A stretch of 64,000 nucleotides of DNA from Aminobacter ciceronei (GTDB lineage Bacteria; Pseudomonadota; Alphaproteobacteria; Rhizobiales; Rhizobiaceae), in the NCBI RefSeq assembly GCF_014138625.1, contig NZ_JACJHY010000004.1, positions 124,001-188,000 of the forward strand, given 5' to 3'. Position 1 is the first letter of the stretch. Every line of letters begins with the position of its first letter. Both the position numbers and the translations under genes were made by a program. Under the pieces are notes generated by a model. That model was not told where the DNA came from, made no database searches, and saw only the letters and a list, made by a program, of their open reading frames with translations. Shown here one piece after another: positions 38,510 to 46,444 of the stretch.

Positions 38510-39208
38510 CTACGGCTCTGCGGGATCGAGAATGTCAGGCGTGTCGTTCTTCGGTGACCCGACCTTGCGGCCGATCTTCCACATCGTCATCAGCCCGGCG
38601 GGGAACGGCTTCATCAGCTCGGCCGGATCGGCATCCGGGCCGATCCATCTCTGGTAATCCACTGGTGCCAGGATGACCGGCATGCGGTCGTGGATGGTGG
38701 CCATCAGTTCGTTGGGGGAACAGGTGACGATGGCGAAGCTGCGCAGAAGCTCGCCGGTCTCTGGGTTGCGCCAGAGATCGACGATGCCGGCGAGCGCGAA
38801 GGGTGAACCGTCCTTCATCGCAATGGCGTAAGGCTGCTTGTCCTTGCCGGTGCCGTGAATGTCGTGCCACTCGAAATAGCCGTCGATCGGCACCAGGCAG
38901 CGCCGGGAGGCATAGGCGCGCTTGAACAGGCCGTTTGTGGCGATGGTTTCCGAGCGGGCGTTGACCGGCGGCGGACGGCCCGTGCCGGCCTCCTTCTGCC
39001 AGGACGGCACCAGCCCCCATTTCGCCTGGACGAACATCGCGCTGCCCTTCTGGGCTTCGTCCTGCACGATGACCGGATAGACCAGGCTCGGGGCGCCGTT
39101 GTAGCGGGGAAAGCTGTTGTCGAGCGCGCCGACGTCACCGGGGTCGGCAAAGCTGAAGCCGCGCACCATCTCGGCAAGGGTCGATCTGACAAAGACACGG
39201 CCGCACAT
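38510..39208 (-). CDS. SOS response-associated peptidase (SRAP/YedK/HMCES)
   Basis: Protein of 232 aa that cross-links to abasic sites in single-stranded DNA to protect them. Cys2, the catalytic residue freed by Met removal, follows the ATG at 39208 (MCGRVFVRS). Other active-site motifs: NARSET, GYFEWHD and the C-terminal TIHDRMPVIL. A longer frame from 39226 would bury Cys2 and is rejected. A housekeeping-type gene, though SRAP genes also ride on mobile elements. Confidence 0.94.
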   Translation of the reverse strand: MCGRVFVRSTLAEMVRGFSFADPGDVGALDNSFPRYNGAPSLVYPVIVQDEAQKGSAMFVQAKWGLVPSWQKEAGTGRPPPVNARSETIATNGLFKRAYASRRCLVPIDGYFEWHDIHGTGKDKQPYAIAMKDGSPFALAGIVDLWRNPETGELLRSFAIVTCSPNELMATIHDRMPVILAPVDYQRWIGPDADPAELMKPFPAGLMTMWKIGRKVGSPKNDTPDILDPAEP

Positions 39209-39329
39209 GCTCCAACTCTGCCGCAACGCGCCTGATAAAGCCAGCCAGACAGGAGAACACGCCGCGCCAAAGTTGCTTGGGGCGCTTGCACACCACCATA
39301 AGCTGCAGTAGACAGCCCTTTATCACCAC

Positions 39330-39345
39330 GAACGCTGCCCTGTTC
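39330..39345. promoter_or_regulatory. omp-type upstream palindrome, copy 3
   Basis: GAACGCTGCCCTGTTC, identical to copy 2, 46 bp before the ATG of the next gene. Confidence 0.75.
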
Positions 39346-39375
39346 GTTCTGCAGTCGCCAAAAACAGGGAAAGCC

Positions 39376-40101
39376 ATGACCACGACAAGATTCATCCGCC
39401 AGGCGTCAGTTCTGATGCTGCTGACGGGCTCGCTGCCTTTTGCCGCCTGCCTGCCGGCCAGGGCCGCCGACGCGGCCTCCGCGCCAGGGTTTGTCTGGGC
39501 AGGCGGCTATGCCGGCGTCCATCTCGGTTATGGCGGGGCCCGAACCACCGTCACCGAACTGGACGACTATTCCTTCTCGAATTTCGGCGACACCGAATTC
39601 AGATTCGATTCGGACGGTTTCCTCGGCGGCGTCCACGCCGGCTACAACTGGCAATCCGGCCGATGGGTCTATGGCGTCGAGCTTGATGTCACCGGGACCG
39701 ACATCGACGCCACCGTCGCCAACTCGATGATCCCGGGCTCCAATGAGAGCTTCTCGACCCGCATCGACTGGTTCGGCACGGCCCGCGCCCGCCTGGGCTA
39801 TTCGGTCGACCGCTTCCTGCCCTTCGTCACCGGCGGCCTCGCCTTCGGCCACGTCAGGAGCAGCTATGACGACAACGATTTCAGCCCAGGCAACCACGCC
39901 GTCGCCGACGATGTCGTCGCCGGCTGGACCATAGGCGCCGGCGCACAATATGCGCTTTCCGACAACTGGTCGCTTCGCGCCGAATATCTTTATGTCGACC
40001 TCCAGGACAACAGGGGATCGTTCGGATCTGGCGACGCCTACCGCTACGACTTCGACACCAACCTCCATGTCGTGCGGCTCGGCGCGAGCTACGGCTTCTA
40101 G
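39376..40101 (+). CDS. Omp25-like outer-membrane beta-barrel protein
   Basis: 241 aa. Signal peptide (SVLMLLTGSLPFAACLPARA); mature start ADAASAPGFVWAGGYAGVHL. Strand motifs mirror the 37597 protein nearly line by line (GGVHAGYNWQSGRWVYGVEL, RARLGYSVDRFLPFVTGGLAFG, NWSLRAEYLYVDLQDNRGS, VRLGASYGF). The ATG at 39376 follows GGGAAAGCC; an ORF reading from 39277 would swallow the upstream palindrome. The fragment at 36532 derives from a very close relative. Confidence 0.93.
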   Translation: MTTTRFIRQASVLMLLTGSLPFAACLPARAADAASAPGFVWAGGYAGVHLGYGGARTTVTELDDYSFSNFGDTEFRFDSDGFLGGVHAGYNWQSGRWVYGVELDVTGTDIDATVANSMIPGSNESFSTRIDWFGTARARLGYSVDRFLPFVTGGLAFGHVRSSYDDNDFSPGNHAVADDVVAGWTIGAGAQYALSDNWSLRAEYLYVDLQDNRGSFGSGDAYRYDFDTNLHVVRLGASYGF

Positions 40102-40388
40102 GCCGTGACAGCCGTGCCGTTGCCCGCCTCGCGCAGATGCATCGAGGCGGGGCCACCCCAAAACCCGCTCCATCGAGCTACGCCATCCAGCTGACTGTCG
40201 GCCGGCCGCTGCCTCAAGTAATATCAAGCAATGGCAAGGTGGGGTTGCTCGCCGGCGCAACGCCTTACATCGACGAATGAGTGTTGCGTCGGCTGCCCCG
40301 CCAACCCATGCTACGCAACGAACGGCCCGACCTGGCGACGTCCAGGCGGGCCGTACTTGTTTGCGCTGGCGACTTTGCGCTCTCGACA

Positions 40389-40451
40389 AAAGCCCCGCGC
40401 CTTTCGGCAGCGGGGCAGGATGGGAGAGGTTCACGCACAGAGCATAACATG
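40389..40451 (-). repeat. Dispersed hairpin-plus-tail repeat, copy B (decayed)
   Basis: Hairpin GCCCCGC/GCGGGGC (40393-40399, 40411-40417) with a leftward T-run, then a decayed form of the same tail ending GCATAACATG. It sits in the gene-poor stretch 40102-40602, where no other feature was recognised apart from a GC hairpin at 40123-40151 without T-run. Confidence 0.6.
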
Positions 40452-40602
40452 AGTCGTGCGGGTCCCGATGCGCCCCCTTGCCCGCCCGCCGACAGCAGCT
40501 ATGCTTTTCAGTGTTCCGGGGACGTCCCTGGGGGCATTCCGGCGATCGGCAGGGGGGCTGAAGCCTAATGTGTTCGAATGCGAGACGAGCGGCGGGGAAG
40601 CC

Positions 40603-41127
40603 GTGACTGATCTGGCCGACATCAGACATCCGCGACGGCGGCGACCGCATCTGCGCAGCCTGATTGCAGCTGCAGTGCTGCTCGCCCTGCCTTGTCAGGC
40701 AGCGCAGGCATTTGAATTCCCGACCGATTCTACCGGATACTCCCAGCATCTGCGCGAGCTTTGCCTGATCAAGGCAAGGGTCGCCATGCCGGGCACAAGC
40801 TTTTCGGCTTCGCACCGCTTCTGCAGCCTGAATATCGAGATACCCATCGCGCTGGCCGCATCCTGCACCGAGGCGCTGGAACCCTGCACAAGGCGCGCCC
40901 TGAGCGACTATTTCAACGTGCGCCTGTCGAGGCCGATCGACAATCTGACGCGCTGCGACGACAGGGGATGCGCGGTCTACTACAATTTTCGCGACGCGGA
41001 GAACCGCTACGAATCCGCGACGCAATGCGGTTTCGACATCGGCGGCATCGCCCGGACCGACGAGCTGGGGAACGTGATCTCCCTGGTGTCGGTTTCCATT
41101 AACAGGAACTGCCTGAGAGAGGGATAG
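40603..41127 (+). CDS. Exported protein of unknown function
   Basis: About 174 aa from a GTG at 40603. A basic n-region (RRRRPHLR) and hydrophobic core (SLIAAAVLLALPCQAAQA) form a signal peptide. The mature part has eight cysteines in spaced pairs (ELCLIKARV, FCSLNIEI, SCTEALEPCTRR, RCDDRGCAVYYNF, QCGFDIGG, NCLREG), suggesting a disulfide-rich periplasmic fold. The start is uncertain: the frame is open to 40456. Not recognised as a member of any family. Confidence 0.55.
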   Translation: MTDLADIRHPRRRRPHLRSLIAAAVLLALPCQAAQAFEFPTDSTGYSQHLRELCLIKARVAMPGTSFSASHRFCSLNIEIPIALAASCTEALEPCTRRALSDYFNVRLSRPIDNLTRCDDRGCAVYYNFRDAENRYESATQCGFDIGGIARTDELGNVISLVSVSINRNCLREG

Positions 41128-41153
41128 TCTCGCGGCCTGCATGAACGAAAACG

Positions 41154-41212
41154 AAAAAAGGCCCCGCTGCTTTGCGGCAGCGGGGCTCCTGGGAGGTCAG
41201 TGGCGCCAGCAT
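41154..41212 (-). repeat. Dispersed hairpin-plus-tail repeat, copy C
   Basis: GCCCCGCTG (41161-41169) pairs with CAGCGGGGC (41178-41186), with a leftward T-run of six. The tail 41189-41212 equals 38408-38431. Best-preserved copy; as a leftward signal it would be an efficient terminator. Confidence 0.8.
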
Positions 41213-41400
41213 AACATGTTTCCGGTGTCGGGCGCAGATCTGTGGGGCCGTTCGCCAGCTTCGCCGAACCGCACCCGATTTAAGGCGACCAATGACCCGC
41301 TCTACGGCGAGCACTGCCGAAATACGGCATGTGACGTATTTTTTCCGAAGCGTCCTCTGGGTAGACGGCCGACTTGGGAAACGTCTGCCGGGAGCTACCA

Positions 41401-43035
41401 GTGGGGGACTTGCATCGAACGAATGGGGGCATCTGGCTGGTACTGGCGACAGGTGCCTGGCTTTTTGCAATGCCCTTTGCCCACGCCTCGGACTTCGCAA
41501 CGAAATGGGGCGCGCATCTGGAGATTGAAGGTCGAGTGAGCTCGGCTCGTACGCTGGGCGATGCCGCATTGTTCGCGCCGCTGTGGCAGAATGACGCCTC
41601 GCTTTTGTTCGCCGACGTCCGAGCAAGTTTCGACGACAACTCCAATCGCGAAGGTAATTTTGGCGTCGGTCTTCGCCACATGCTCGACAAGGGCTGGAAC
41701 ATTGGTGGGTACGGCTACTTCGACGTTCGCCGGTCGGTTCACGACAACACGTTTCGACAGCTGACCCTCGGCATCGAGGCACTCAATGCCGACTTCGAGC
41801 TGCGCCTCAATGGTTACCTGCCGATCGGGCAGCGCACCCACGACACAGGCCAAGCCGCCACCGCATCGATTTTCGGTACCAACATCTGGATTCAGGGCAC
41901 GGAAGAGCATGCCCTCGCCGGCTTCGATGGCGAGATAGGCTGGCGTCTGCCCATTCTTGACCCGAGCGACGCCACCCAAATCCGCGCCTATGCCGGTGGC
42001 TTCTATTTCGACAGCGACAAGGTCGACGAGGCTATAGCAGGCCCGCGCGGCCGCCTCGAGGTCAGCTTCGACGGCCTGTCGGATCTCATCGGTATGGCCG
42101 AAGGTACCAGATTGACGGTCGGCGCCGAGCTGCAGCACGACAATGTCAGAGGCACCGAAGCGTCGGCCATTGCCCGCCTTCGCATCCCCCTTGGTCCAGC
42201 CGGCAGAAGCGGTCACCTGACCGCCCAGGAATCGCGGATGACCGAACGAGTGGTTCGGGACCTCGATGTCGTCACCCAGGTGACAGGTGGACCAGCAGAG
42301 CTGGCTACGCAAACGGCGGACGGTCGCTCGCTTTCGGTGATCAGCAGCAGCACGACGACTGGCGCAGATCTTGCCGGCGCAGTGGCCGGCGCAGGCGCCA
42401 ACAGCCATGTCATATTGTCCGGCACATTCGACACCAATGCCCCGGTTCGACTTCAGACCGGCCAGACGTTGATGGGCGCCGGCGCCACGATCGTCAGCAG
42501 CGCTTCGGGCCGAAGCGCCACGTTGTACACCCAAGCAGCTACCATCAACTCGGCAATTTCAGGCAATCAGGCTGCGGTGGAGATGGCGGACTACAGCACA
42601 TTTTCAGGAATGGTTGTTCATCGCCAAAATCCGGGAAGCTTTGGCAATCCTATCGCAATAGTCGCCAGAAACGTAAATCATGCAACAATTACCAACAACG
42701 CGGTGAGCACGACATCGGCGGGCCACACTGCTTTTGGTATCAGCGCTCGATGGTCTAACAATGTGACCATAGCCGACAACATCGTCGCCGTTGAGCACTA
42801 CACCGATGGCAACGTTACTGGTGTTCAAATGTTCATGTCGAGCGGAACTGTCCGTGGCAACTCCATCGACGCTCGCGCATCTGACGTCGTCAACACGCGC
42901 GCCGTGCACATCTATGAGGCAAACATCTTCACCGGCTCGACAGGCAATACGATCGTCAACGGCAGATGCGACGCTGCGGCTCCAGGCTTCGGTGTCGCCG
43001 TTGAATTCACCAATGCCCCGGCCTGCGGGCCATGA
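41401..43035 (+). CDS. Inverse-autotransporter-like barrel with beta-helix domain
   Basis: Surface protein of 544 aa. GTG at 41401 has GGGAG 7 nt upstream; TTG 41374 is an alternative. Signal peptide (IWLVLATGAWLFAMPFAHA) then an inverse-autotransporter (intimin/invasin-type) barrel: SLLFADVRASFDDNSNREGNFGVGLR, WNIGGYGYFDVRRS, FELRLNGYLP. From about residue 330 a parallel beta-helix follows (SHVILSGTFDTNAPVRL, NNAVSTTSAGH, NNVTIADNIV, GNSIDARASDV). Barrel-first order fits export of the C-terminal passenger. Possibly an adhesin. Confidence 0.78.
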   Translation: MGDLHRTNGGIWLVLATGAWLFAMPFAHASDFATKWGAHLEIEGRVSSARTLGDAALFAPLWQNDASLLFADVRASFDDNSNREGNFGVGLRHMLDKGWNIGGYGYFDVRRSVHDNTFRQLTLGIEALNADFELRLNGYLPIGQRTHDTGQAATASIFGTNIWIQGTEEHALAGFDGEIGWRLPILDPSDATQIRAYAGGFYFDSDKVDEAIAGPRGRLEVSFDGLSDLIGMAEGTRLTVGAELQHDNVRGTEASAIARLRIPLGPAGRSGHLTAQESRMTERVVRDLDVVTQVTGGPAELATQTADGRSLSVISSSTTTGADLAGAVAGAGANSHVILSGTFDTNAPVRLQTGQTLMGAGATIVSSASGRSATLYTQAATINSAISGNQAAVEMADYSTFSGMVVHRQNPGSFGNPIAIVARNVNHATITNNAVSTTSAGHTAFGISARWSNNVTIADNIVAVEHYTDGNVTGVQMFMSSGTVRGNSIDARASDVVNTRAVHIYEANIFTGSTGNTIVNGRCDAAAPGFGVAVEFTNAPACGP

Positions 43036-43057
43036 GCACCCGCGCCAGCTTGCACAG

Positions 43058-43086
43058 AAAAAACTCGCCGCCTCCAGGCAGCGGGG
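43058..43086 (-). terminator. Terminator of the prophage late operon
   Basis: Leftward CGCTGCC-TGGA-GGCGGCG hairpin (one G-U pair) followed by AGTTTTTT, 30 bp beyond the last lysis gene. Seventeen bases (43070-43086) recur exactly at 27539-27555. Confidence 0.75.
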
Positions 43087-43115
43087 CTCAAGGAACGTCG
43101 GCTTTCGGTCCATGA

Positions 43116-43415
43116 TCAGGGCAGCTTGAAGCCACCGCCCATCATGAAGGCGACGATGGCGAGGATGATGCCGCTGATGACCAGCTTGGCGATCCAGTTG
43201 AGCGTGCCGCTGACACCGTCGATCTTGGCGTCGAGCGTCGAAAACCGCATGTCCATGTGCTTGAACTGTTCGTCCTTGCGTGCCTCGGCGATATCGCTCT
43301 GGCGCTGCCGGGCTTCGAGTGCCGCCAGGCGCTGGTCGCGGCTGGCGCCCTGATGCTCGAGCGCCACCAGCCGGGACCGCAGGTCGCCGTCGATTTCCGT
43401 GTTCCGTTCGTTCAT
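43116..43415 (-). CDS. XhlA-like phage membrane protein
   Basis: 99 aa. A long charged helix (LVALEHQGASRDQRLAALEA, FKHMDMRFSTLDAKIDGVSG) precedes one C-terminal transmembrane segment (KLVISGIILAIVAFMMGGGF). This architecture matches XhlA/haemolysin-type proteins that assist phage holins. The ATG overlaps the stop of the preceding small gene (ATGA). A second, truncated copy of its 3' end lies at 37365. Confidence 0.75.
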   Translation of the reverse strand: MNERNTEIDGDLRSRLVALEHQGASRDQRLAALEARQRQSDIAEARKDEQFKHMDMRFSTLDAKIDGVSGTLNWIAKLVISGIILAIVAFMMGGGFKLP

Positions 43416-43522
43416 GTCGGTGCCCCCCGCCGCCAGCCGGCCACCGCCAGCCAGCCGATCGACAGACCGAAGCCGATCAGCAGCACGTCGTTGATGGTGA
43501 GAAGCGTGGCCTGGATGATCAT
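43412..43522 (-). CDS. Small phage membrane protein
   Basis: 36 aa: MIIQATLLTINDVLLIGFGL, SIGWLAVAGWRRGAPT. One transmembrane helix with a short basic tail. Both ends overlap neighbours by 4 nt (ATGA), which supports translation despite the tiny size. Member of the lysis cassette; precise role unknown. Confidence 0.6.
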   Translation of the reverse strand: MIIQATLLTINDVLLIGFGLSIGWLAVAGWRRGAPT

Positions 43523-43734
43523 CTCGACCTCGGGCAGAGCTGTTCGCGCAGCTTGAGGGCGGCCAGGTGGCGCGCTGCCTCGGCTTCGTTCATGGCGTCA
43601 TAGACCTGTTGCCGATAGCGGAGGTCTGGACCCAGGCAGATGCTGCCGCGCGCGGCGGTGCAGGCGGCAGCGCCCGTCAGCACGACGATCAGAAGCAGGA
43701 TGCGGGTGATCAGGTCGAGCAGCCGGCGCTTCAT
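43519..43734 (-). CDS. Putative o-spanin-like/lysis accessory protein
   Basis: 71 aa with a signal-type N-terminus (LITRILLLIVVLTGAAAC) and a Cys that could be a lipidation site, though the lipobox is imperfect, followed by a short helical domain with two more Cys. It sits directly downstream of a gene that looks like an inner-membrane spanin, so an Rz1-like role is plausible. Inference from position and size only. Confidence 0.5.
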   Translation of the reverse strand: MKRRLLDLITRILLLIVVLTGAAACTAARGSICLGPDLRYRQQVYDAMNEAEAARHLAALKLREQLCPRSR

Positions 43735-43786
43735 TGTCGTGTCCTCATTGCCATTTCCTTATGGTCGTGTGGTTCTGGCCGCGCCC

Positions 43787-44017
43787 TCATTGTCGTGTCC
43801 TTCTGGCGAGCTCGGCGCGCAGCTGGCCGGGAGACATGACGCCAATGTCCGACTGCACCTCGCAGGCGATGTCCCTCGCCTTCTGCTCGGCCCTGGCCTG
43901 CCGGTCGCGCTCACGGCGGGCGCCGCGGCTGTTGCCTTTGAGGAAAGCGACCAGTGCGGCCAAAAGGCCGCCCATGACCGCCAGAAGCGTCGGGTTGGAG
44001 AGCAGGAAGCCGGTCAT
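43787..44017 (-). CDS. Putative i-spanin-like phage protein
   Basis: 76 aa: one transmembrane helix near the N-terminus (NPTLLAVMGGLLAALVAFLKG), then a long charged helix (ARRERDRQARAEQKARDIAC). Membrane anchor plus coiled coil fits an Rz-like inner spanin. The ATG at 44017 overlaps the stop of the preceding gene (ATGA). A longer frame from 44236 is a shadow of the neighbours. Confidence 0.6.
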   Translation of the reverse strand: MTGFLLSNPTLLAVMGGLLAALVAFLKGNSRGARRERDRQARAEQKARDIACEVQSDIGVMSPGQLRAELARRTRQ

Positions 44018-44145
44018 GAGCCGCCCCTTCCCCAGCGCTGCCGCGTGGCATGCATTGCGAGCAGGATGACGACGGCAACGGCCAGCCCCAGGACAGAGCC
44101 CATGACAGTCAGCGCCTCGCCTGATGTGACGGCGCGATCGGTCAT
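44014..44145 (-). CDS. Small phage membrane protein (holin-like)
   Basis: 43 aa: TSGEALTVMGSVLGLAVAVV then ILLAMHATRQRWGRGGS. One transmembrane helix with a basic C-terminus. ATGA overlaps on both sides show translational coupling in the lysis cassette. An ATG at 44154 is an alternative start. Confidence 0.6.
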   Translation of the reverse strand: MTDRAVTSGEALTVMGSVLGLAVAVVILLAMHATRQRWGRGGS

Positions 44146-44342
44146 TTCGTCCATCCGAAGCGGCGCGCGCCCCAGTACCAGCCCTCGGCGACCATCGAGG
44201 CGACGAGGCCAAGGCCGGTGCCCAGCCATTCGACAAGCTGCGGATCGGCGACGAGCGCCTGCTGTTCCTCGGGCAGGATCAGGCCGAGCGCCAGCAGGGG
44301 AAGCGAGACATAACGCAGCAGGATGCGGATTATCGGTGCCAT
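44142..44342 (-). CDS. Putative phage holin
   Basis: 66 aa with two hydrophobic segments (IRILLRYVSLPLLALGLIL and LVEWLGTGLGLVASMVAEGWYWG) and a short charged tail (ARRFGWTK). Size, topology and the place right after the endolysin gene (13-nt overlap) suggest a class II-like holin that lets the endolysin through the inner membrane. Confidence 0.65.
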   Translation of the reverse strand: MAPIIRILLRYVSLPLLALGLILPEEQQALVADPQLVEWLGTGLGLVASMVAEGWYWGARRFGWTK

Positions 44343-45034
44343 GGTCGGTGTCCTCTGATGAACCAGGCGGCGATCGCCCTGGTGATGAGTTGCAGGAATG
44401 AAGCCAAGCCGCTCCCGCGCCCGGCGGGATGAGGCGCGGGTCTGGTGGGGGCTGTCGGTTGCTTGTCGTCCACTGGGTGCCCCACCGGCGCGGGTGACGG
44501 CGGCGCGTGTTCAGGCGCGTTGGGCGCGGCCAGCTTCAGCGCCGCCGACCGAACGGCGGAGACACGGGCCGTCCAGCCCTTGCCGAATGTCGGCCAGGTG
44601 GCGAGGCCGCGCAGGAAGGCCATGCGCCTGTCGCACAGGTCGTTGATGATGGTGGCGCGCATCATGGCGCTGACAGCGTTCAGCGTCGCCGGGCCGATCC
44701 GGCCGTCCTGGACGGCACCGACGACGCCTTGCAGATATCTGGCCGCCCTGCCCGGCCCGCTGTTCACGGCGAAGTCGAAGACGGCATGATCGACGCCGTC
44801 GGGCAGCTCGGCGCCATGCACGGCGTCCCAGTAGAAACGCCGGTAGACGGTGGCCAGCTGCGCGTCGGTGATCCCGCGCAGATCGTCCTTGGTTGCATCC
44901 GCCTTCACGTAGCGGCGGAAATTCGCCAGCGTCACCCCCTTCATGGTGGCGCCGCCAGGATCGGCCGGATGATCCGACCAGCCGCCTTCATGCTTCAGGA
45001 CGAGCGTTAGCGCCCGCGCGAAATTGCGGTCCAT
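44330..45034 (-). CDS. Phage endolysin, GH108 N-acetylmuramidase
   Basis: Peptidoglycan hydrolase of 234 aa. The GH108 signature with the catalytic Glu is LTLVLKHEGGWSDHPADPGG; next come TMKGVTLANFRRY and VFDFAVNSGPGRAARYLQ. A Pro-rich linker (PEHAPPSPAPVGHPV) leads to a hydrophobic C-terminal segment (LASFLQLITRAIAAWFI), unusual for a soluble endolysin and perhaps a membrane anchor. ATG 45034 has AAGGAA. Two broken copies of its 5' end lie upstream at 45915 and 46445. Confidence 0.92.
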   Translation of the reverse strand: MDRNFARALTLVLKHEGGWSDHPADPGGATMKGVTLANFRRYVKADATKDDLRGITDAQLATVYRRFYWDAVHGAELPDGVDHAVFDFAVNSGPGRAARYLQGVVGAVQDGRIGPATLNAVSAMMRATIINDLCDRRMAFLRGLATWPTFGKGWTARVSAVRSAALKLAAPNAPEHAPPSPAPVGHPVDDKQPTAPTRPAPHPAGRGSGLASFLQLITRAIAAWFIRGHRPWHR

Positions 45035-45283
45035 GAAAAATTCCTTCGGTTGGGGTTGGTTTGAGCAGCCAGCAGGCGCGGTGACGCGACGTCGCGTTCG
45101 TCCGACGATCTGACATCGGCGGAATGGCTTGATCACTTCGGGGTCAGGCACCATATTGCGATTGCGCCTCTCACCGTTTCGGGAGTGACGCTTTCGGTTG
45201 CCGGCTTTTCCGGCATGCCATCTCAATCAGCGCTGACGCATTTCAAACAACCGCCAGCGCTGTACTCAAAATTTGGAGGCTAA

Positions 45284-45547
45284 ATGTCTATTGCAACGCC
45301 CTTCGCGCTGCCGGCGCAAGTTCTGTCAGCAATTGCAAATGGAACGCCCGCCATCCAGGCTTACCGCCAATATTTGGGCTATTCGATCGGCGCCGTCGCT
45401 GTAACAAGCGGGCTTACGGTTGATGAAGTCGAAAGCATCGAGGCCGGACATCGCTTCGAAAAGGGATACCGGGACCGCATTGCGCGAGCCCTCGGCCTTC
45501 CGGATGGCATTTTCGACCAAATGTCGGACGTCTCGGACGCCGCGTAG
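45284..45547 (+). CDS. XRE-like helix-turn-helix cargo protein
   Basis: 87 aa. The middle (IQAYRQYLGYSIGAVAVTSG, LTVDEVESIEAGHRFEKGYR, ARALGLPDGIF) follows the lambda-Cro/XRE pattern, although the usual Gln-rich turn is weak. It reads against the phage late genes and has GGAGG 6 nt before the ATG, so it is expressed independently, as expected of prophage cargo. A DNA-binding or antitoxin-like role is possible. Confidence 0.6.
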   Translation: MSIATPFALPAQVLSAIANGTPAIQAYRQYLGYSIGAVAVTSGLTVDEVESIEAGHRFEKGYRDRIARALGLPDGIFDQMSDVSDAA

Positions 45548-45682
45548 TCCTGATGGGCCCCGCAGCAGTGAGCGGGGCCATCCCTCTTCCTCCACCGGGG
45601 GTGGCCCGGCGCCAGACTGCCCCGCACTGGCATGGAACGGTCAGCCGTCCAAGGAGTTAAGCAATCTTCTTGGGAGGCGAAT

Positions 45683-45889
45683 ATGACGGCCGATCTGAAG
45701 TCGTCCCGCAGCGACAATGACCTTGAAAGACGCGCTCTATATCTCCGTGGCTCAGGGGGCTCACGCGTCGAGCACATGGCACCTGTCGACCATCTGAGCG
45801 ACGTTCCAGGACCGCAATGGACTGACCTGTTCTACATCGCCGTGGCGTTCGGTGCGGCTAGCGGCATCTTCTGGCTGGCCGGCTACTAG
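45683..45889 (+). CDS. Small membrane protein, unknown (cargo)
   Basis: 68 aa. A charged N-terminal half (MTADLKSSRSDNDLERRALY) and one C-terminal transmembrane helix (LFYIAVAFGAASGIFWLAGY). GGGAGG precedes the ATG at 45683. Similar tail-anchored small proteins are common in rhizobial genomes. Function unknown. Confidence 0.55.
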   Translation: MTADLKSSRSDNDLERRALYLRGSGGSRVEHMAPVDHLSDVPGPQWTDLFYIAVAFGAASGIFWLAGY

Positions 45890-45914
45890 CTAGCGGCCAT
45901 GGCATCCGGATCAC

Positions 45915-45975
45915 GGTGCGATCAGCCCCCCTCACGTTTCAGGACGAGCGCCGGTGTAGATTGCGGCCACTGGTG
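45915..45975 (-). pseudogene. Endolysin 5' fragment, remnant 1
   Basis: Short decayed copy of the endolysin start region (reverse reading LVLKREGG; the run TCAGGACGAGCG is unchanged). No longer codes for an enzyme. It separates two cargo genes. Confidence 0.55.
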
Positions 45976-46032
45976 ATTTCCTTTGATGATGAAGTCGTTC
46001 AATCTGCCAGCATCAACGGGAGGGAGGGCTGA

Positions 46033-46269
46033 ATGAAGTGGGTGATCCTCATCGCCGGCGTGTTCCTGTTCTTCAACGGAATGTTCACGCGAACCTACAG
46101 CTTTGACAACGAAAGCCCGGCCAGACATTGCTACCAGATGGATTACATCGGCCTCTATGGATGTTTCGGCAGTCCGATGATGCCGGCGCTGATCGCCTGG
46201 GGTGCAAGCCTGATCGGGGCCGGCCTGATTGCCTGGTCCGTATTTCGCGGCAGGCACAAGTCGGCCTGA
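46033..46269 (+). CDS. Small two-helix membrane protein, unknown (cargo)
   Basis: 78 aa: helix 1 WVILIAGVFLFFNGMF, a short loop with two Cys (ARHCYQMDYIGLYGCFG), helix 2 ALIAWGASLIGAGLIAWSVF, basic tail RGRHKSA. Very strong purine-rich ribosome site (GGGAGGGAGGG). Not recognised as a member of a known family. Confidence 0.6.
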   Translation: MKWVILIAGVFLFFNGMFTRTYSFDNESPARHCYQMDYIGLYGCFGSPMMPALIAWGASLIGAGLIAWSVFRGRHKSA

Positions 46270-46444
46270 CTGCTCCGGCCACAGTTGAATGCGCACGCCA
46301 GGCCAGGTGCCGGAGCATGTGGCAGGCAATGCGAATGCATGGCGCCGAGGTGATCTTGCCGGCCGCAACGCAAATCGCGCCGACCGCTTGTGCGGATAGA
46401 TCGAGCTCGATCTCTAACGCCACCAGATATGGGTGATCGCCCGG

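Noticed and set aside
38510..39208. SRAP gene as part of an antiphage system
   Set aside because: It stands alone, with no nuclease or helicase partners; the ordinary abasic-site repair role is sufficient.
40123..40151. GC hairpin after the third omp gene (CCCGCCTCG/CGAGGCGGG)
   Set aside because: No T-run on either side; not called a terminator.
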